A stretch of DNA of 64,000 nt from Mucispirillum schaedleri (GTDB lineage: Bacteria > Chrysiogenota > Deferribacteres > Deferribacterales > Mucispirillaceae). Each line of letters opens with the position of its first letter. Within the stretch, counting starts at the first letter, position 1. Both the position numbers and the translations under genes were made by a program. The notes under the pieces are model-generated. The model was not told the DNA's origin and ran no database searches. It saw only the letters and a program-made list of their open reading frames with translations. Shown piece by piece: positions 36,936-44,716 of this stretch. The stretch is taken from assembly GCA_949287985.1 (NCBI GenBank), contig CASEIN010000044.1, positions 1 to 64,000 of the forward strand, read 5' to 3'.

Positions 36936-38667
36936 TTTTTTCCTGCTCCATTATTTTTTCCACACTTAAAAGATAGTTATCAATATCTTTTAGCCCACTT
37001 TCTTCTAAAAGCTTTGCCATTAAGTTACGTATTCGCATTTTATCAGTTAAATTTCTTGGCTCGCCTATTTCTATCATCATAGCAAGAGCGTTACTTAAAG
37101 CACGCCTTCTAGTTTCTTCTGTGCCTGTTGATAATGACTGAGATACTGCTATATCAAAATCCACATCTTTTATATCTGCTGGGTTTACTTCAATAGTATC
37201 ATTTATAAGCCTTATAACCTGCGAATTATCTATAAACTTTTGGTTTTGATATATTAAAAACCTATACGTTTCCTTTAAGCTTTCTGCAAAATTTTGCACA
37301 ATAGCCTGCACTTGAGAATTAGATGATTCATACTTAATCTGGGCTTCTGTGGCAGTCTGGTGTTCCACCTGAGGCCTTACTCCCTGTTTCATATCACTTA
37401 TGCCTGTTACTTTCTGGTTTTCCTTATCAAAATATTCTACTAGTGTAAAAGTATTGCTTGATATTGCTTCAAAAGGTTCAGGGGCAAAAATATTATTAAT
37501 ATCTGCACTATCCCGCACTGCCACATACTGCTCATTTGTAACCATTTGAGAAGGGTTTAATAAATCATCTACCTTATAAAATATTTTCCTGTTATTATTT
37601 CGCCTTGTATTTTCTAATATTTCCCTAATTAATGCAGTTTTTATAATCTGCACATTTTCTGAAAGCTCTGCCAGCCCTTTACCTGCAATACTATCCATTG
37701 ATAAAAATGGGGTGTATACAAAAAATGGATACATTCCAAAAGTATTTTCTTCTATGGATAATATTTGGTTGCCACAGTATGTAATAACTACATCTTCATC
37801 AATACCGTCCTTATTAACATCAATCTTACCCCAGTATTCATTTATCATATACATTTGACGTTTTGAGCTGCCATAACCATATAAACTGCTGTTTTTTATT
37901 TCTTTTAAATCATCATCTTCAAAAGTTGATATGCTCCCCTTTATTTTTGATACATTTTTATAAATACCAGCTTTTTCCCTGCGTTTTAAATAATCATAAT
38001 TGACAAGCTTTCTATGTATTATAAAATTGGCTTCCTGCACAGATGATGCATTTGCATCAAATAAAAATTCATCATAAGGAAGCACTTCAAAAACAGGCTG
38101 ATTTTTATCAATATAACATGCCTTATACTGCACTTTATATTTTTTTATGCCATTTATATATTCTTCTTTATAGTTAACTTTAAAGCCGTTTTTTATTAAA
38201 AGCTGCAGCTTATCATAAGTTATAATATCTTTTATTTCCTTTTCTTTTGTTTCTTTAACCCACAAAACTTTTAAAGCTGCACAGCCTGTTATTAATGCAT
38301 TTGTTATAAGCCTTGTAAATATTGTGTGGTATGGGTTTTGTGCTGTTATTTGGTAATTTAATAATGCCTGCATTTTCCTTGCCTTTTCTTCATCTTCCCC
38401 ATTTCTTGCTGTTATCTCCACTGGGCTTGATGTTAAAAGCAACTTATTAATATCAGGCATAACTGCTCTAATAGATACAAGCACATCACGGCTTATGAAA
38501 GAGCTTTCAGGCATTCTATACTTTTTTGTATCAATTTTTTCGCCATTATAAAGCTCATAATACTTCTTAAACTTTGGCTTTAATTCATTTGTATAGTAAT
38601 TTAAAGCCTGTTTTTTATCTTCTTTTACAATTTCTAAAATCTCTTTTTCATCTAACAATATTTTCAT
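36892..38667 (-). CDS. phage portal protein
   Basis: A 591-residue protein with portal hallmarks: YYELYNGEKIDTKKYRMPES, SSFISRDVLVSIRAVMPDIN, then a helical stem region, FVYTPFLSMDSIAGKGLAEL and EHQTATEAQIKYESSNSQVQ near the C-terminal third. The size and the MDSIAGKG/TATE pattern resemble the larger portals of short-tailed (P22-like) phages more than HK97. It forms the DNA entry ring of the head. It is 12 bases downstream of the terminase large subunit. Frame intact. Confidence 0.85.
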   Translation of the reverse strand: MKILLDEKEILEIVKEDKKQALNYYTNELKPKFKKYYELYNGEKIDTKKYRMPESSFISRDVLVSIRAVMPDINKLLLTSSPVEITARNGEDEEKARKMQALLNYQITAQNPYHTIFTRLITNALITGCAALKVLWVKETKEKEIKDIITYDKLQLLIKNGFKVNYKEEYINGIKKYKVQYKACYIDKNQPVFEVLPYDEFLFDANASSVQEANFIIHRKLVNYDYLKRREKAGIYKNVSKIKGSISTFEDDDLKEIKNSSLYGYGSSKRQMYMINEYWGKIDVNKDGIDEDVVITYCGNQILSIEENTFGMYPFFVYTPFLSMDSIAGKGLAELSENVQIIKTALIREILENTRRNNNRKIFYKVDDLLNPSQMVTNEQYVAVRDSADINNIFAPEPFEAISSNTFTLVEYFDKENQKVTGISDMKQGVRPQVEHQTATEAQIKYESSNSQVQAIVQNFAESLKETYRFLIYQNQKFIDNSQVIRLINDTIEVNPADIKDVDFDIAVSQSLSTGTEETRRRALSNALAMMIEIGEPRNLTDKMRIRNLMAKLLEESGLKDIDNYLLSVEKIMEQEKSGSIRNSSSEKANS

Positions 38668-38679
38668 TTTTAAAACCCT

Positions 38680-40116
38680 TTATCTTAATATCCTTGATGG
38701 AAGTTCCCTTTTATTTTCATTTACTTTTGCTGCAAAAGTTAATGCTAATGCATCGGCACAGTCTGGACTTGCAAGCCCCCTTTTTTTCATATCCTGCTTT
38801 TTTTCAAGCAGTATTTGAGCATTATCTCCACGAAAATAATATTGCGGCCCTGCTAAATCTTCCTTTAAATCTGTATCGTTTGGTATATCTGCACTTTTTA
38901 ACCACTCTGCCATTTCGCCCCACATTTCAGCTCTTTTATTTATATATTTATCCTTTCTATTTGGCTTGCCTGCAAAATCTACCCCTATAACATTATAATT
39001 TAACCATTTTAGCCTGTCATATACTCCAGCACCAACTCCACCTAAATCAATAAAAACAGCTTCAGGCTTAAATAAGCTTATTTCCCTTATTACAGCATCT
39101 GCTACCTCCATAGTATCAAGATTACTGTATTTTTTTAAATCGTATAACTTTAATCCCTGACGCCTTGCTATAACTGTTTTATCTTCTCCAAAACGTGCTA
39201 CATCAACACCGATTATTCGCGGAGAACTTTGGTAAACACTTTCATCAAACATTCGTTCTACTGCACAGTTTATACTTTCACGGCTTATTAATGAGGCACT
39301 TCCACCTGATGGAAATTCGCCCAGCACTCTTATTTTTACAAAATCACTATCTATACCATAATCTGATACCCATTTATTAAGCTGCCTTTTATCTGTTATT
39401 GGCACTGTTCTACTGTCTATTTTTTTAGTAATCCACCTGTGCCTAAACCTGCCAAAACACTCATAAAATCTGCCACTATTTCTTGTAGGGTTGCCAAAAC
39501 ATAAGAAAAATATTTCTGTATTTTTATCCGTCATAGCTCCTTCTGCCACTTCCCAAATACAATCAGGTATGGCAGAAGCCTCATCAAAAATAATCAATAT
39601 TCTTCCCCCTTGATTATGAAGCCCTGCAAATGCTTCAGGCCTGTGCTCACTCCAAGGGATTGCATCTATTCGCCAGGTTTTTTCATATCTTGCATCAGTG
39701 CTAAATATTGCTGTTTTACTTACTTCAAACATATCTTCTACAATTGATAACCTGTGCCACTTTGCAAGCTCTGCCCAGGTTTTACTTTTTAACTGATGTT
39801 CAGTATTAGCAGTTATTACACCCTTAGTATTTGCTTTAGTGGAAATAGCCCACAAAATAAGCCAGGAAACTAACGCACTTTTTCCTATGCCATGCCCTGA
39901 AGATACTGCTATCTGCACTGCTTCACTTAGATTTATTATCCCCTCCCTTATATTTACAAGCACTTCTTTTTGCCAGTCTAATATACCATGTTCCTTTAAT
40001 TCATTCTGCCCCCAGCTAAAAGCTGCCTGCACAAATAACAAAGGGTCTTTTTCTGTGCGCGCTAATATATATGCTAAATCTTTTAAGGCTTGTGGGCTTT
40101 TTCCTTTTTTACTCAT
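38680..40116 (-). CDS. phage terminase large subunit
   Basis: The ATG at 40116 overlaps the small-subunit stop as ATGAGTAA and is preferred to an in-frame ATG at 40131. The 478-residue packaging motor has an ATPase domain with a Walker A-like SGHGIGKSALVSWL, Walker B RILIIFDEASAIPD and a coupling motif (FLCFGNPTRNSGRFY). The nuclease domain has acidic residues in IIGVDVARFGEDKT, AVFIDLGGVGAGVYDRL and the C-terminal SPDCADALALTFA. All key positions appear kept, so it looks functional. Confidence 0.92.
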   Translation of the reverse strand: MSKKGKSPQALKDLAYILARTEKDPLLFVQAAFSWGQNELKEHGILDWQKEVLVNIREGIINLSEAVQIAVSSGHGIGKSALVSWLILWAISTKANTKGVITANTEHQLKSKTWAELAKWHRLSIVEDMFEVSKTAIFSTDARYEKTWRIDAIPWSEHRPEAFAGLHNQGGRILIIFDEASAIPDCIWEVAEGAMTDKNTEIFFLCFGNPTRNSGRFYECFGRFRHRWITKKIDSRTVPITDKRQLNKWVSDYGIDSDFVKIRVLGEFPSGGSASLISRESINCAVERMFDESVYQSSPRIIGVDVARFGEDKTVIARRQGLKLYDLKKYSNLDTMEVADAVIREISLFKPEAVFIDLGGVGAGVYDRLKWLNYNVIGVDFAGKPNRKDKYINKRAEMWGEMAEWLKSADIPNDTDLKEDLAGPQYYFRGDNAQILLEKKQDMKKRGLASPDCADALALTFAAKVNENKRELPSRILR

Positions 40117-40480
40117 CTTCCTGCACACCATCTATTAGTTTTTTAGCTTTTTGCATTAAATCTGCCATATCATCTTTACCAGATGATGCTTTATCACTAT
40201 AACCAAAGCTGCATTTTAGGTTGAAGATTACACCTGTTGTTGCATAGCTTTTATCTGTAAGCATATCTATTGCCTGGCTTTCCATACGCAGTTTTATTCT
40301 GTTTATTGCTGGAGCAAATTCTTCTATTTTTTCTAAATCTAAAAACTCGCTTTTATCCGTAAAACCAAGATAATACGATATTCCAGCAATAGAGCATGGT
40401 TTGTTTTGTGTTTCCTGCTCTAAAAAATACTGCTCTGCCATTTTCTCTAAATCCTTTGGTTTTTTATATTTTTTATTCAT
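40109..40480 (-). CDS. phage terminase small subunit
   Basis: A 123-residue protein with a helix-turn-helix-like N-terminus (KDLEKMAEQYFLEQE, then CSIAGISYYLGFTDKSEF), helical middle and ATTGVIFNLKCSFGYSDKAS, typical of small terminase subunits that recognise DNA to be packaged. It overlaps the large subunit by 8 bases (for the start at 40116), an arrangement common in phages. It is the first gene of the cassette; the 225-base region upstream carries the TGTC repeats and presumably the promoter. Confidence 0.82.
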   Translation of the reverse strand: MNKKYKKPKDLEKMAEQYFLEQETQNKPCSIAGISYYLGFTDKSEFLDLEKIEEFAPAINRIKLRMESQAIDMLTDKSYATTGVIFNLKCSFGYSDKASSGKDDMADLMQKAKKLIDGVQEDE

Positions 40481-40537
40481 ATGTTTTCCTTATTTATTCT
40501 TGTTATAGAGCTAATATATACTGTTTAAAATAGTGGG

Positions 40538-40559
40538 TGTCCGAAATGTCTGATATGTC
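40538..40559. repeat. three TGTC elements at exact 9-base spacing
   Basis: TGTC occurs at 40538-40541, 40547-40550 and 40556-40559 in the leader of the phage head cassette, about 60-80 bases before the small-terminase ATG. A helical-phase-like regular spacing suggests a possible regulator binding site. It may be chance. Confidence 0.3.
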
Positions 40560-40705
40560 ATTACATTTATTTTTTACATTTATTTTCTATATGTATTATA
40601 CTTATATATTTATAAATTTTTCTCTTGATTATATATTTATAAAAAGATATAATAAAATGCAGTATATCCATATGTATTAGTTTATTATTATTAAGGTGGC
40701 TAGGT

Positions 40706-41608
40706 TTGCTTAAAAAGGTATTTATACTTTTATTTGTAATGAATGTTTTACCCGTATTTGTTGTGCCATTATACGCTTTTGATAAACAAAGTTTTATAGA
40801 CTCTTATTCTGGTATAGAATTTAAGGCTCTTAACAATAAAACTTATTTAGCCGTTTATGAAATTACTCAAGAACAGTGGTATAAAGTTATGAATACAGCT
40901 CCGTTTTCATTTAATAAAGGCGGCTTATACCCTGCTGAAACCATATCTATTGGTGATATACAGAAATTTCTTAATATTCTTAATGAAAAAACAAACTCTA
41001 AATACAGGCTCCCTACTGTTGCTGAATGGAAAGAAGCTGCAGGCGAACCTAATTTTACCCGTGATAATATATGTAACTATGCAAATGTATATGATATTTC
41101 ATCAAACAGCATAAACAGGTTTGGTAATGCTTATTTTGACTGTGATGATAAATATCCTAACACATCACCAGTTGGCTCTTTTCCTGCTAATCCAAAAGGG
41201 TTTTATGATTTATATGGTAATGTAAAAGAATGGCTTTGTAACTCAGAAAGTGATAGAACAAATACTTGTGCTTATCTTTTAGGTGCTGCCTCCCTTGCTG
41301 TTGCAGGTGGTGGGTATAGTGATGGTCCAAAAGAAATGAAGCATATTATAAAAGATGAAAGAACTTCCCTTCGTTTTGCAGGGCTTGGGTTTAGATTAGC
41401 TATTGATAAATCTGCCATTAACCCTGATGCTGTTAGAGATAAAACTGCAAAAGATAATATAATCACTCCATCTTCTACAATACCTGTTGCCCCATCAGAA
41501 AGCAGCAACTCTCAGCCTGCTGCCATTGATAACCAGAAAAGTAATACTACTGAAAAACCTAGCAATCAAGAACGTAAATTTAAATTTCTACCTTTCTTAA
41601 GAGATTAA
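40706..41608 (+). CDS. exported SUMF1/formylglycine-enzyme-fold protein
   Basis: A TTG at 40706 is taken as start: AAGGTGG lies just before it, and starting at the next ATG would cut the signal peptide (LKKVFILLFVMNVLPVFVVP, then LYA). The 300-residue product has the SUMF1 fold: YLAVYEITQEQWYKVMNTAP, YRLPTVAEWKEAAG, GFYDLYGNVKEWLC and SLRFAGLGFRLAI. The second active Cys pattern of true formylglycine enzymes is not evident, so it may be a binding or structural member. The tail is Pro/Ser/Asn-rich. It is divergent from the phage cassette. Confidence 0.8.
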   Translation: MLKKVFILLFVMNVLPVFVVPLYAFDKQSFIDSYSGIEFKALNNKTYLAVYEITQEQWYKVMNTAPFSFNKGGLYPAETISIGDIQKFLNILNEKTNSKYRLPTVAEWKEAAGEPNFTRDNICNYANVYDISSNSINRFGNAYFDCDDKYPNTSPVGSFPANPKGFYDLYGNVKEWLCNSESDRTNTCAYLLGAASLAVAGGGYSDGPKEMKHIIKDERTSLRFAGLGFRLAIDKSAINPDAVRDKTAKDNIITPSSTIPVAPSESSNSQPAAIDNQKSNTTEKPSNQERKFKFLPFLRD

Positions 41609-41753
41609 ATATATAACTTAAAAAATTAAAAATTTAACATTATATGTTAATGAGAATTTAATATGAGCCAATCTATAATATACAATAATGATATAACTCA
41701 AACTATCAAAAATACGGTTTATTAGGTTTATTGACTATTAATACATTGTTTTC

Positions 41754-41780
41754 TTGACACATGTAGAAATATACTATACT
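41754..41780 (+). promoter_or_regulatory. promoter candidate for the metzincin lipoprotein gene
   Basis: TTGACA (41754-41759) is followed 15 bases on by TATACT (41775-41780), a shorter than optimal spacer, 27 bases before the ATG. A TATAAT lies slightly downstream at 41787-41792. Short spacing could make the promoter weak or regulated. Confidence 0.4.
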
Positions 41781-41806
41781 CTTAATTATAATAAATGAGG
41801 TAACTT

Positions 41807-42613
41807 ATGAAAAAAATCAATTTAATCTTCTTATCATTGCTATTTGGCTGTGTGCTTTTTACAGTAAGCTGTGCAGACCAAGACACAGGTACAAATGGGG
41901 GGGGGATAGCTGATTACGGTCCTGGATATGACCCTAATGACCCAATAGATGCTAAATATCCATACTGGCGAGTAACTATAAAAGATTTTGGCTGCAGCAA
42001 TGGCACTAAATGCACTTGGACAGTAGCAGAAAAAAAAGCAGCCATTAAAATGATGGCAAGGCTTCGTGCTATGCTAAATATCCCAGAATTTCAAGATGTT
42101 TTTAGGCAAAATGCTCCATATATTGCTGATGAAGTTGAATCTTATGAAGGCTCTCCATATTCTACAACTACTGGTGAAGCTTATGATACTGAAAGGCTTT
42201 TATGGTCTATTCTTAATGCTGATTTTGAAGTAACTTATAGAAAACAACAAGGTCTTAGTGGTGGTATAGCTTCTGCAAATGTGGGTGAAAGTTTATATGT
42301 TCAGCTTGGGTATAACCCTGATGTATATAATTTTGATTATGTTTGTAACTTTCCAAATACAGAATATAAAGGAACAGGAAATAGTGGATATGTTTCTCAT
42401 ACATCTCTAGTATTTCATGAGCATTTACATAATATGGGTATGACACATGCACATGGTCAAGACCCTGTTACCGCTATACAAATGGTTTTATTTAATTGGT
42501 GGTATAATGGTAATCCTAAATTAGAAAAATCTCATCAAGCACAAATAGATGAAATTACAAAATATTATTTAGAAAAGTATGCTCATTTATTTGAAAGTGA
42601 TACTTCAAATTAG
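41807..42613 (+). CDS. metzincin-type lipoprotein, predicted phase-variable
   Basis: A 268-residue lipoprotein: signal MKKINLIFLSLLFGCVLFTV then SC (lipid Cys about residue 22). The zinc motif HEHLHNMGMTH at residues 204-214 matches the metzincin consensus HEXXHXXGXXH exactly, with catalytic Glu 205 and third His at 214. A clear Met-turn is not pinned down, though VTAIQMVLF follows. It is therefore a predicted cell-surface or periplasmic metalloprotease; substrate unknown. The nine-G tract at 41897-41905 codes Gly-Gly-Gly right after the lipid anchor, and loss or gain of one G gives an immediate stop. It is a lone gene next to the SUMF1 gene. Confidence 0.78.
   Translation: MKKINLIFLSLLFGCVLFTVSCADQDTGTNGGGIADYGPGYDPNDPIDAKYPYWRVTIKDFGCSNGTKCTWTVAEKKAAIKMMARLRAMLNIPEFQDVFRQNAPYIADEVESYEGSPYSTTTGEAYDTERLLWSILNADFEVTYRKQQGLSGGIASANVGESLYVQLGYNPDVYNFDYVCNFPNTEYKGTGNSGYVSHTSLVFHEHLHNMGMTHAHGQDPVTAIQMVLFNWWYNGNPKLEKSHQAQIDEITKYYLEKYAHLFESDTSN
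41897..41905 (+). repeat. poly-G(9) tract inside the metzincin lipoprotein gene
   Basis: Nine consecutive G residues in an AT-rich genome, in frame as GGG GGG GGG just after the lipobox. With 8 G the frame reads GGA TAG, and with 10 G it reads GAT AGC TGA, so both single-base slips stop translation at once. No other G or C run this long was seen in the window. Confidence 0.9.
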
Positions 42614-42642
42614 ATATATTCATCTATTAAATTAAAATTTAG

Positions 42643-42676
42643 CAGAGTGTTAAAAAAATATCTTTCTAACACTCTG
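42643..42676. terminator. hairpin between the metzincin gene and dusB
   Basis: CAGAGTGTTA (42643-42652) and TAACACTCTG (42667-42676) form a 10-bp stem with a 14-base loop. The T tract is weak on either strand, but the position between convergent genes suits a terminator. Confidence 0.6.
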
Positions 42677-42743
42677 TATTAAATAACTTATATTTTTACA
42701 GAAAAAATTATTTTTAGTGCTTATCCTAAAATTTTTAGATAAA

Positions 42744-43718
42744 TCAACAGCCGTAGAACTGTCTTATTAACCCAAGAACTTCATCTATGCCGTTAGTTTT
42801 ATATATATTTGTTCTAAATTCTGCTGCTCCGTCCTGCCCCTTACAAAACCATACAGCAAACTTTTTTAATACATGCATATAGTGAGTTTCTTTCATACTG
42901 CGGCCTTTTGTATGCTCAAGCATATAATCCCATAAAATATGAAGAATTTCTGCTGTTTTTTCTGGCGTCATATATTTATATAAATCGTTTCGTTTTTCTT
43001 CTATTAATTTAAAAACCCATGGCGCTTTCATCATGGCTCTGCCAATCATAATACCATCAACACCAGTTGCCTTCATTTTAAGATAGTTGTCGTAATCTGC
43101 AACGCCACCATTACCTATTAATGTAATTTTTGAATTTTCTGCTAATTCCTGTAAAATATCAAGACGAACAGTGCCGCCAAACATATCACTTTTTGTTCTT
43201 GCATGAACTATTAATGCATTAACACCTTCATTTTCTGCTATTTTTAATATTTCATTATATACCAGATTTTTTTGGTCTAACCCTATTCGTATTTTTATGG
43301 AAAATGGTTTATCTGTAGATTTTCTTATGTTTTGAACAATGGCTTTAATTCGCCCTAAATCACCAAGCAAAGAGCAGCCACCCCCTGCCTTTATAACTTT
43401 TTTTACAGGGCAGCCCATATTTACATCAAATGCATCAACTTGTGCTTCATTTTCTGCTACCTTTACAGCTTCAGGATAACTTTCTGCCCTGCCACCAAAA
43501 AGCTGAAAAACTAGTGGGCTTTCATATTCCTTTCTATCAAGATATTCTAATGTTTCCTTATTTCTTCTTGCAAGCCCTTCAACAGATATCATCTCACTAT
43601 ATACTATACCATCAAAAAAATGGCGAAGAAGCCTTCTATAAGGCATATGAGAATAACCTGCTAAAGGTGCTGCCACTAAATCATTTTCTAGTAAATTTTT
43701 TTTAAAAAAATCTGACAT
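42744..43718 (-). CDS. dusB: tRNA-dihydrouridine synthase (DusB-like)
   Basis: A 324-residue FMN enzyme of the TIM-barrel Dus family that reduces uridines in the D-loop. It has AAPLAGYSHMPYRRLLRHF, the catalytic Cys in VNMGCPVKKVIKAGGGCSLL, IKIRIGLD, VHARTKSDMFGG, and GNGGVADYDNYLK with GIMIGRAMM for the FMN phosphate. The C-terminal helical RNA-binding domain is present. It overlaps tsaD by one base (shared end 43718). It is the last gene of the leftward envelope group. Confidence 0.93.
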   Translation of the reverse strand: MSDFFKKNLLENDLVAAPLAGYSHMPYRRLLRHFFDGIVYSEMISVEGLARRNKETLEYLDRKEYESPLVFQLFGGRAESYPEAVKVAENEAQVDAFDVNMGCPVKKVIKAGGGCSLLGDLGRIKAIVQNIRKSTDKPFSIKIRIGLDQKNLVYNEILKIAENEGVNALIVHARTKSDMFGGTVRLDILQELAENSKITLIGNGGVADYDNYLKMKATGVDGIMIGRAMMKAPWVFKLIEEKRNDLYKYMTPEKTAEILHILWDYMLEHTKGRSMKETHYMHVLKKFAVWFCKGQDGAAEFRTNIYKTNGIDEVLGLIRQFYGC

Positions 43719-44704
43719 TATAATAATCCTATACTGTGCTTTGTATCATATGCACTGCCTTTGTAATTTAAAAATTTTCTAAATTTATAAAACCTTGTGG
43801 CAGCATATGCTATCATCTCGCCATTATCTGTGCAACGTGAGATTTCTGGAAAATATACACTTTTACTGCCCCTTAATTCATTAAATACTCTGCGTATTTC
43901 CTTATTGGCAGCAACGCCGCCACCTACAACTATTTTATCTCTATTCATTTGGTTTGCCACATAAAAAACTTTATCTGCTATAGTTTTTGCAATGGTGTAT
44001 TGAAATGATGCTGCTATATCTTCCAAAGAATACTCACCCTTATTAATGGTATTCATAACAGATGTTTTTAAACCACTAAAACTAAATTTTAACTCATTTT
44101 TAAAAGCGATAGGGAATTTGATTTTATTCCTGTCCCCATTTTCTGCCATATTTTGTATATATATACCACCAGGGTATGGTCCACCCATTACTTTTGCTGT
44201 CTTATCAAAAACTTCCCCAGCAGCATCATCAATTGTCCTGCATATTAAAGAAAAATTTAATGCTTCATCTACATCAAAAATATGGCTGTGGCCACCAGAA
44301 ATGATTATGGCTGTATAAGGTGGTCTTAAATCAGGATATGATAATTCTGCTGATAATATATGACCTGCTAAATGGTTAACAGGCATAACAGGTTTATTTA
44401 AGGCATAACCAAGCCCTTTTGCAAAAGATACCCCAACAAATAAAGCTCCAATAAGCCCAGGAGCATTTGTAACACCTATAATATCAATATCCTTTGCTGA
44501 TATTTTGCTTTCATTTATACATTCATCATATAAAGGCTTTATTTTCTGTATATGGTTTCTTGAAGCCACTTCAGGTATAACCCCACCGAAATGAGCATGG
44601 ATATCTGCCTGAGAAAATATTTTACTGCATAATGTGCCATGCTCTGTGGAATATACTGCAATGGAAGTTTCATCACATGATGTTTCAATACCTAAAGCTA
44701 TCAT
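43718..44704 (-). CDS. tsaD: tRNA N6-adenosine threonylcarbamoyltransferase TsaD
   Basis: A 328-residue ASKHA protein needed for t6A37 in tRNAs reading ANN codons. It has MIALGIETSCDETSIAVYST, the metal-binding HXXXH pair in VNHLAGHILSAE, ISGGHSHIFDV, DDAAGEVFDKTAK and IVVGGGVAANKEIR. Full length. TsaB and TsaE are not in the window. It follows the deacetylase-like gene by 12 bases and overlaps dusB by one base. Confidence 0.97.
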   Translation of the reverse strand: MIALGIETSCDETSIAVYSTEHGTLCSKIFSQADIHAHFGGVIPEVASRNHIQKIKPLYDECINESKISAKDIDIIGVTNAPGLIGALFVGVSFAKGLGYALNKPVMPVNHLAGHILSAELSYPDLRPPYTAIIISGGHSHIFDVDEALNFSLICRTIDDAAGEVFDKTAKVMGGPYPGGIYIQNMAENGDRNKIKFPIAFKNELKFSFSGLKTSVMNTINKGEYSLEDIAASFQYTIAKTIADKVFYVANQMNRDKIVVGGGVAANKEIRRVFNELRGSKSVYFPEISRCTDNGEMIAYAATRFYKFRKFLNYKGSAYDTKHSIGLL

Positions 44705-44716
44705 AAACGCCTTTTA

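Noticed and set aside
34395-40705. Prophage attachment sites around the phage head genes
   Set aside because: No direct repeat pair or tRNA gene was found at the edges, and no integrase is present, so integration borders cannot be claimed.
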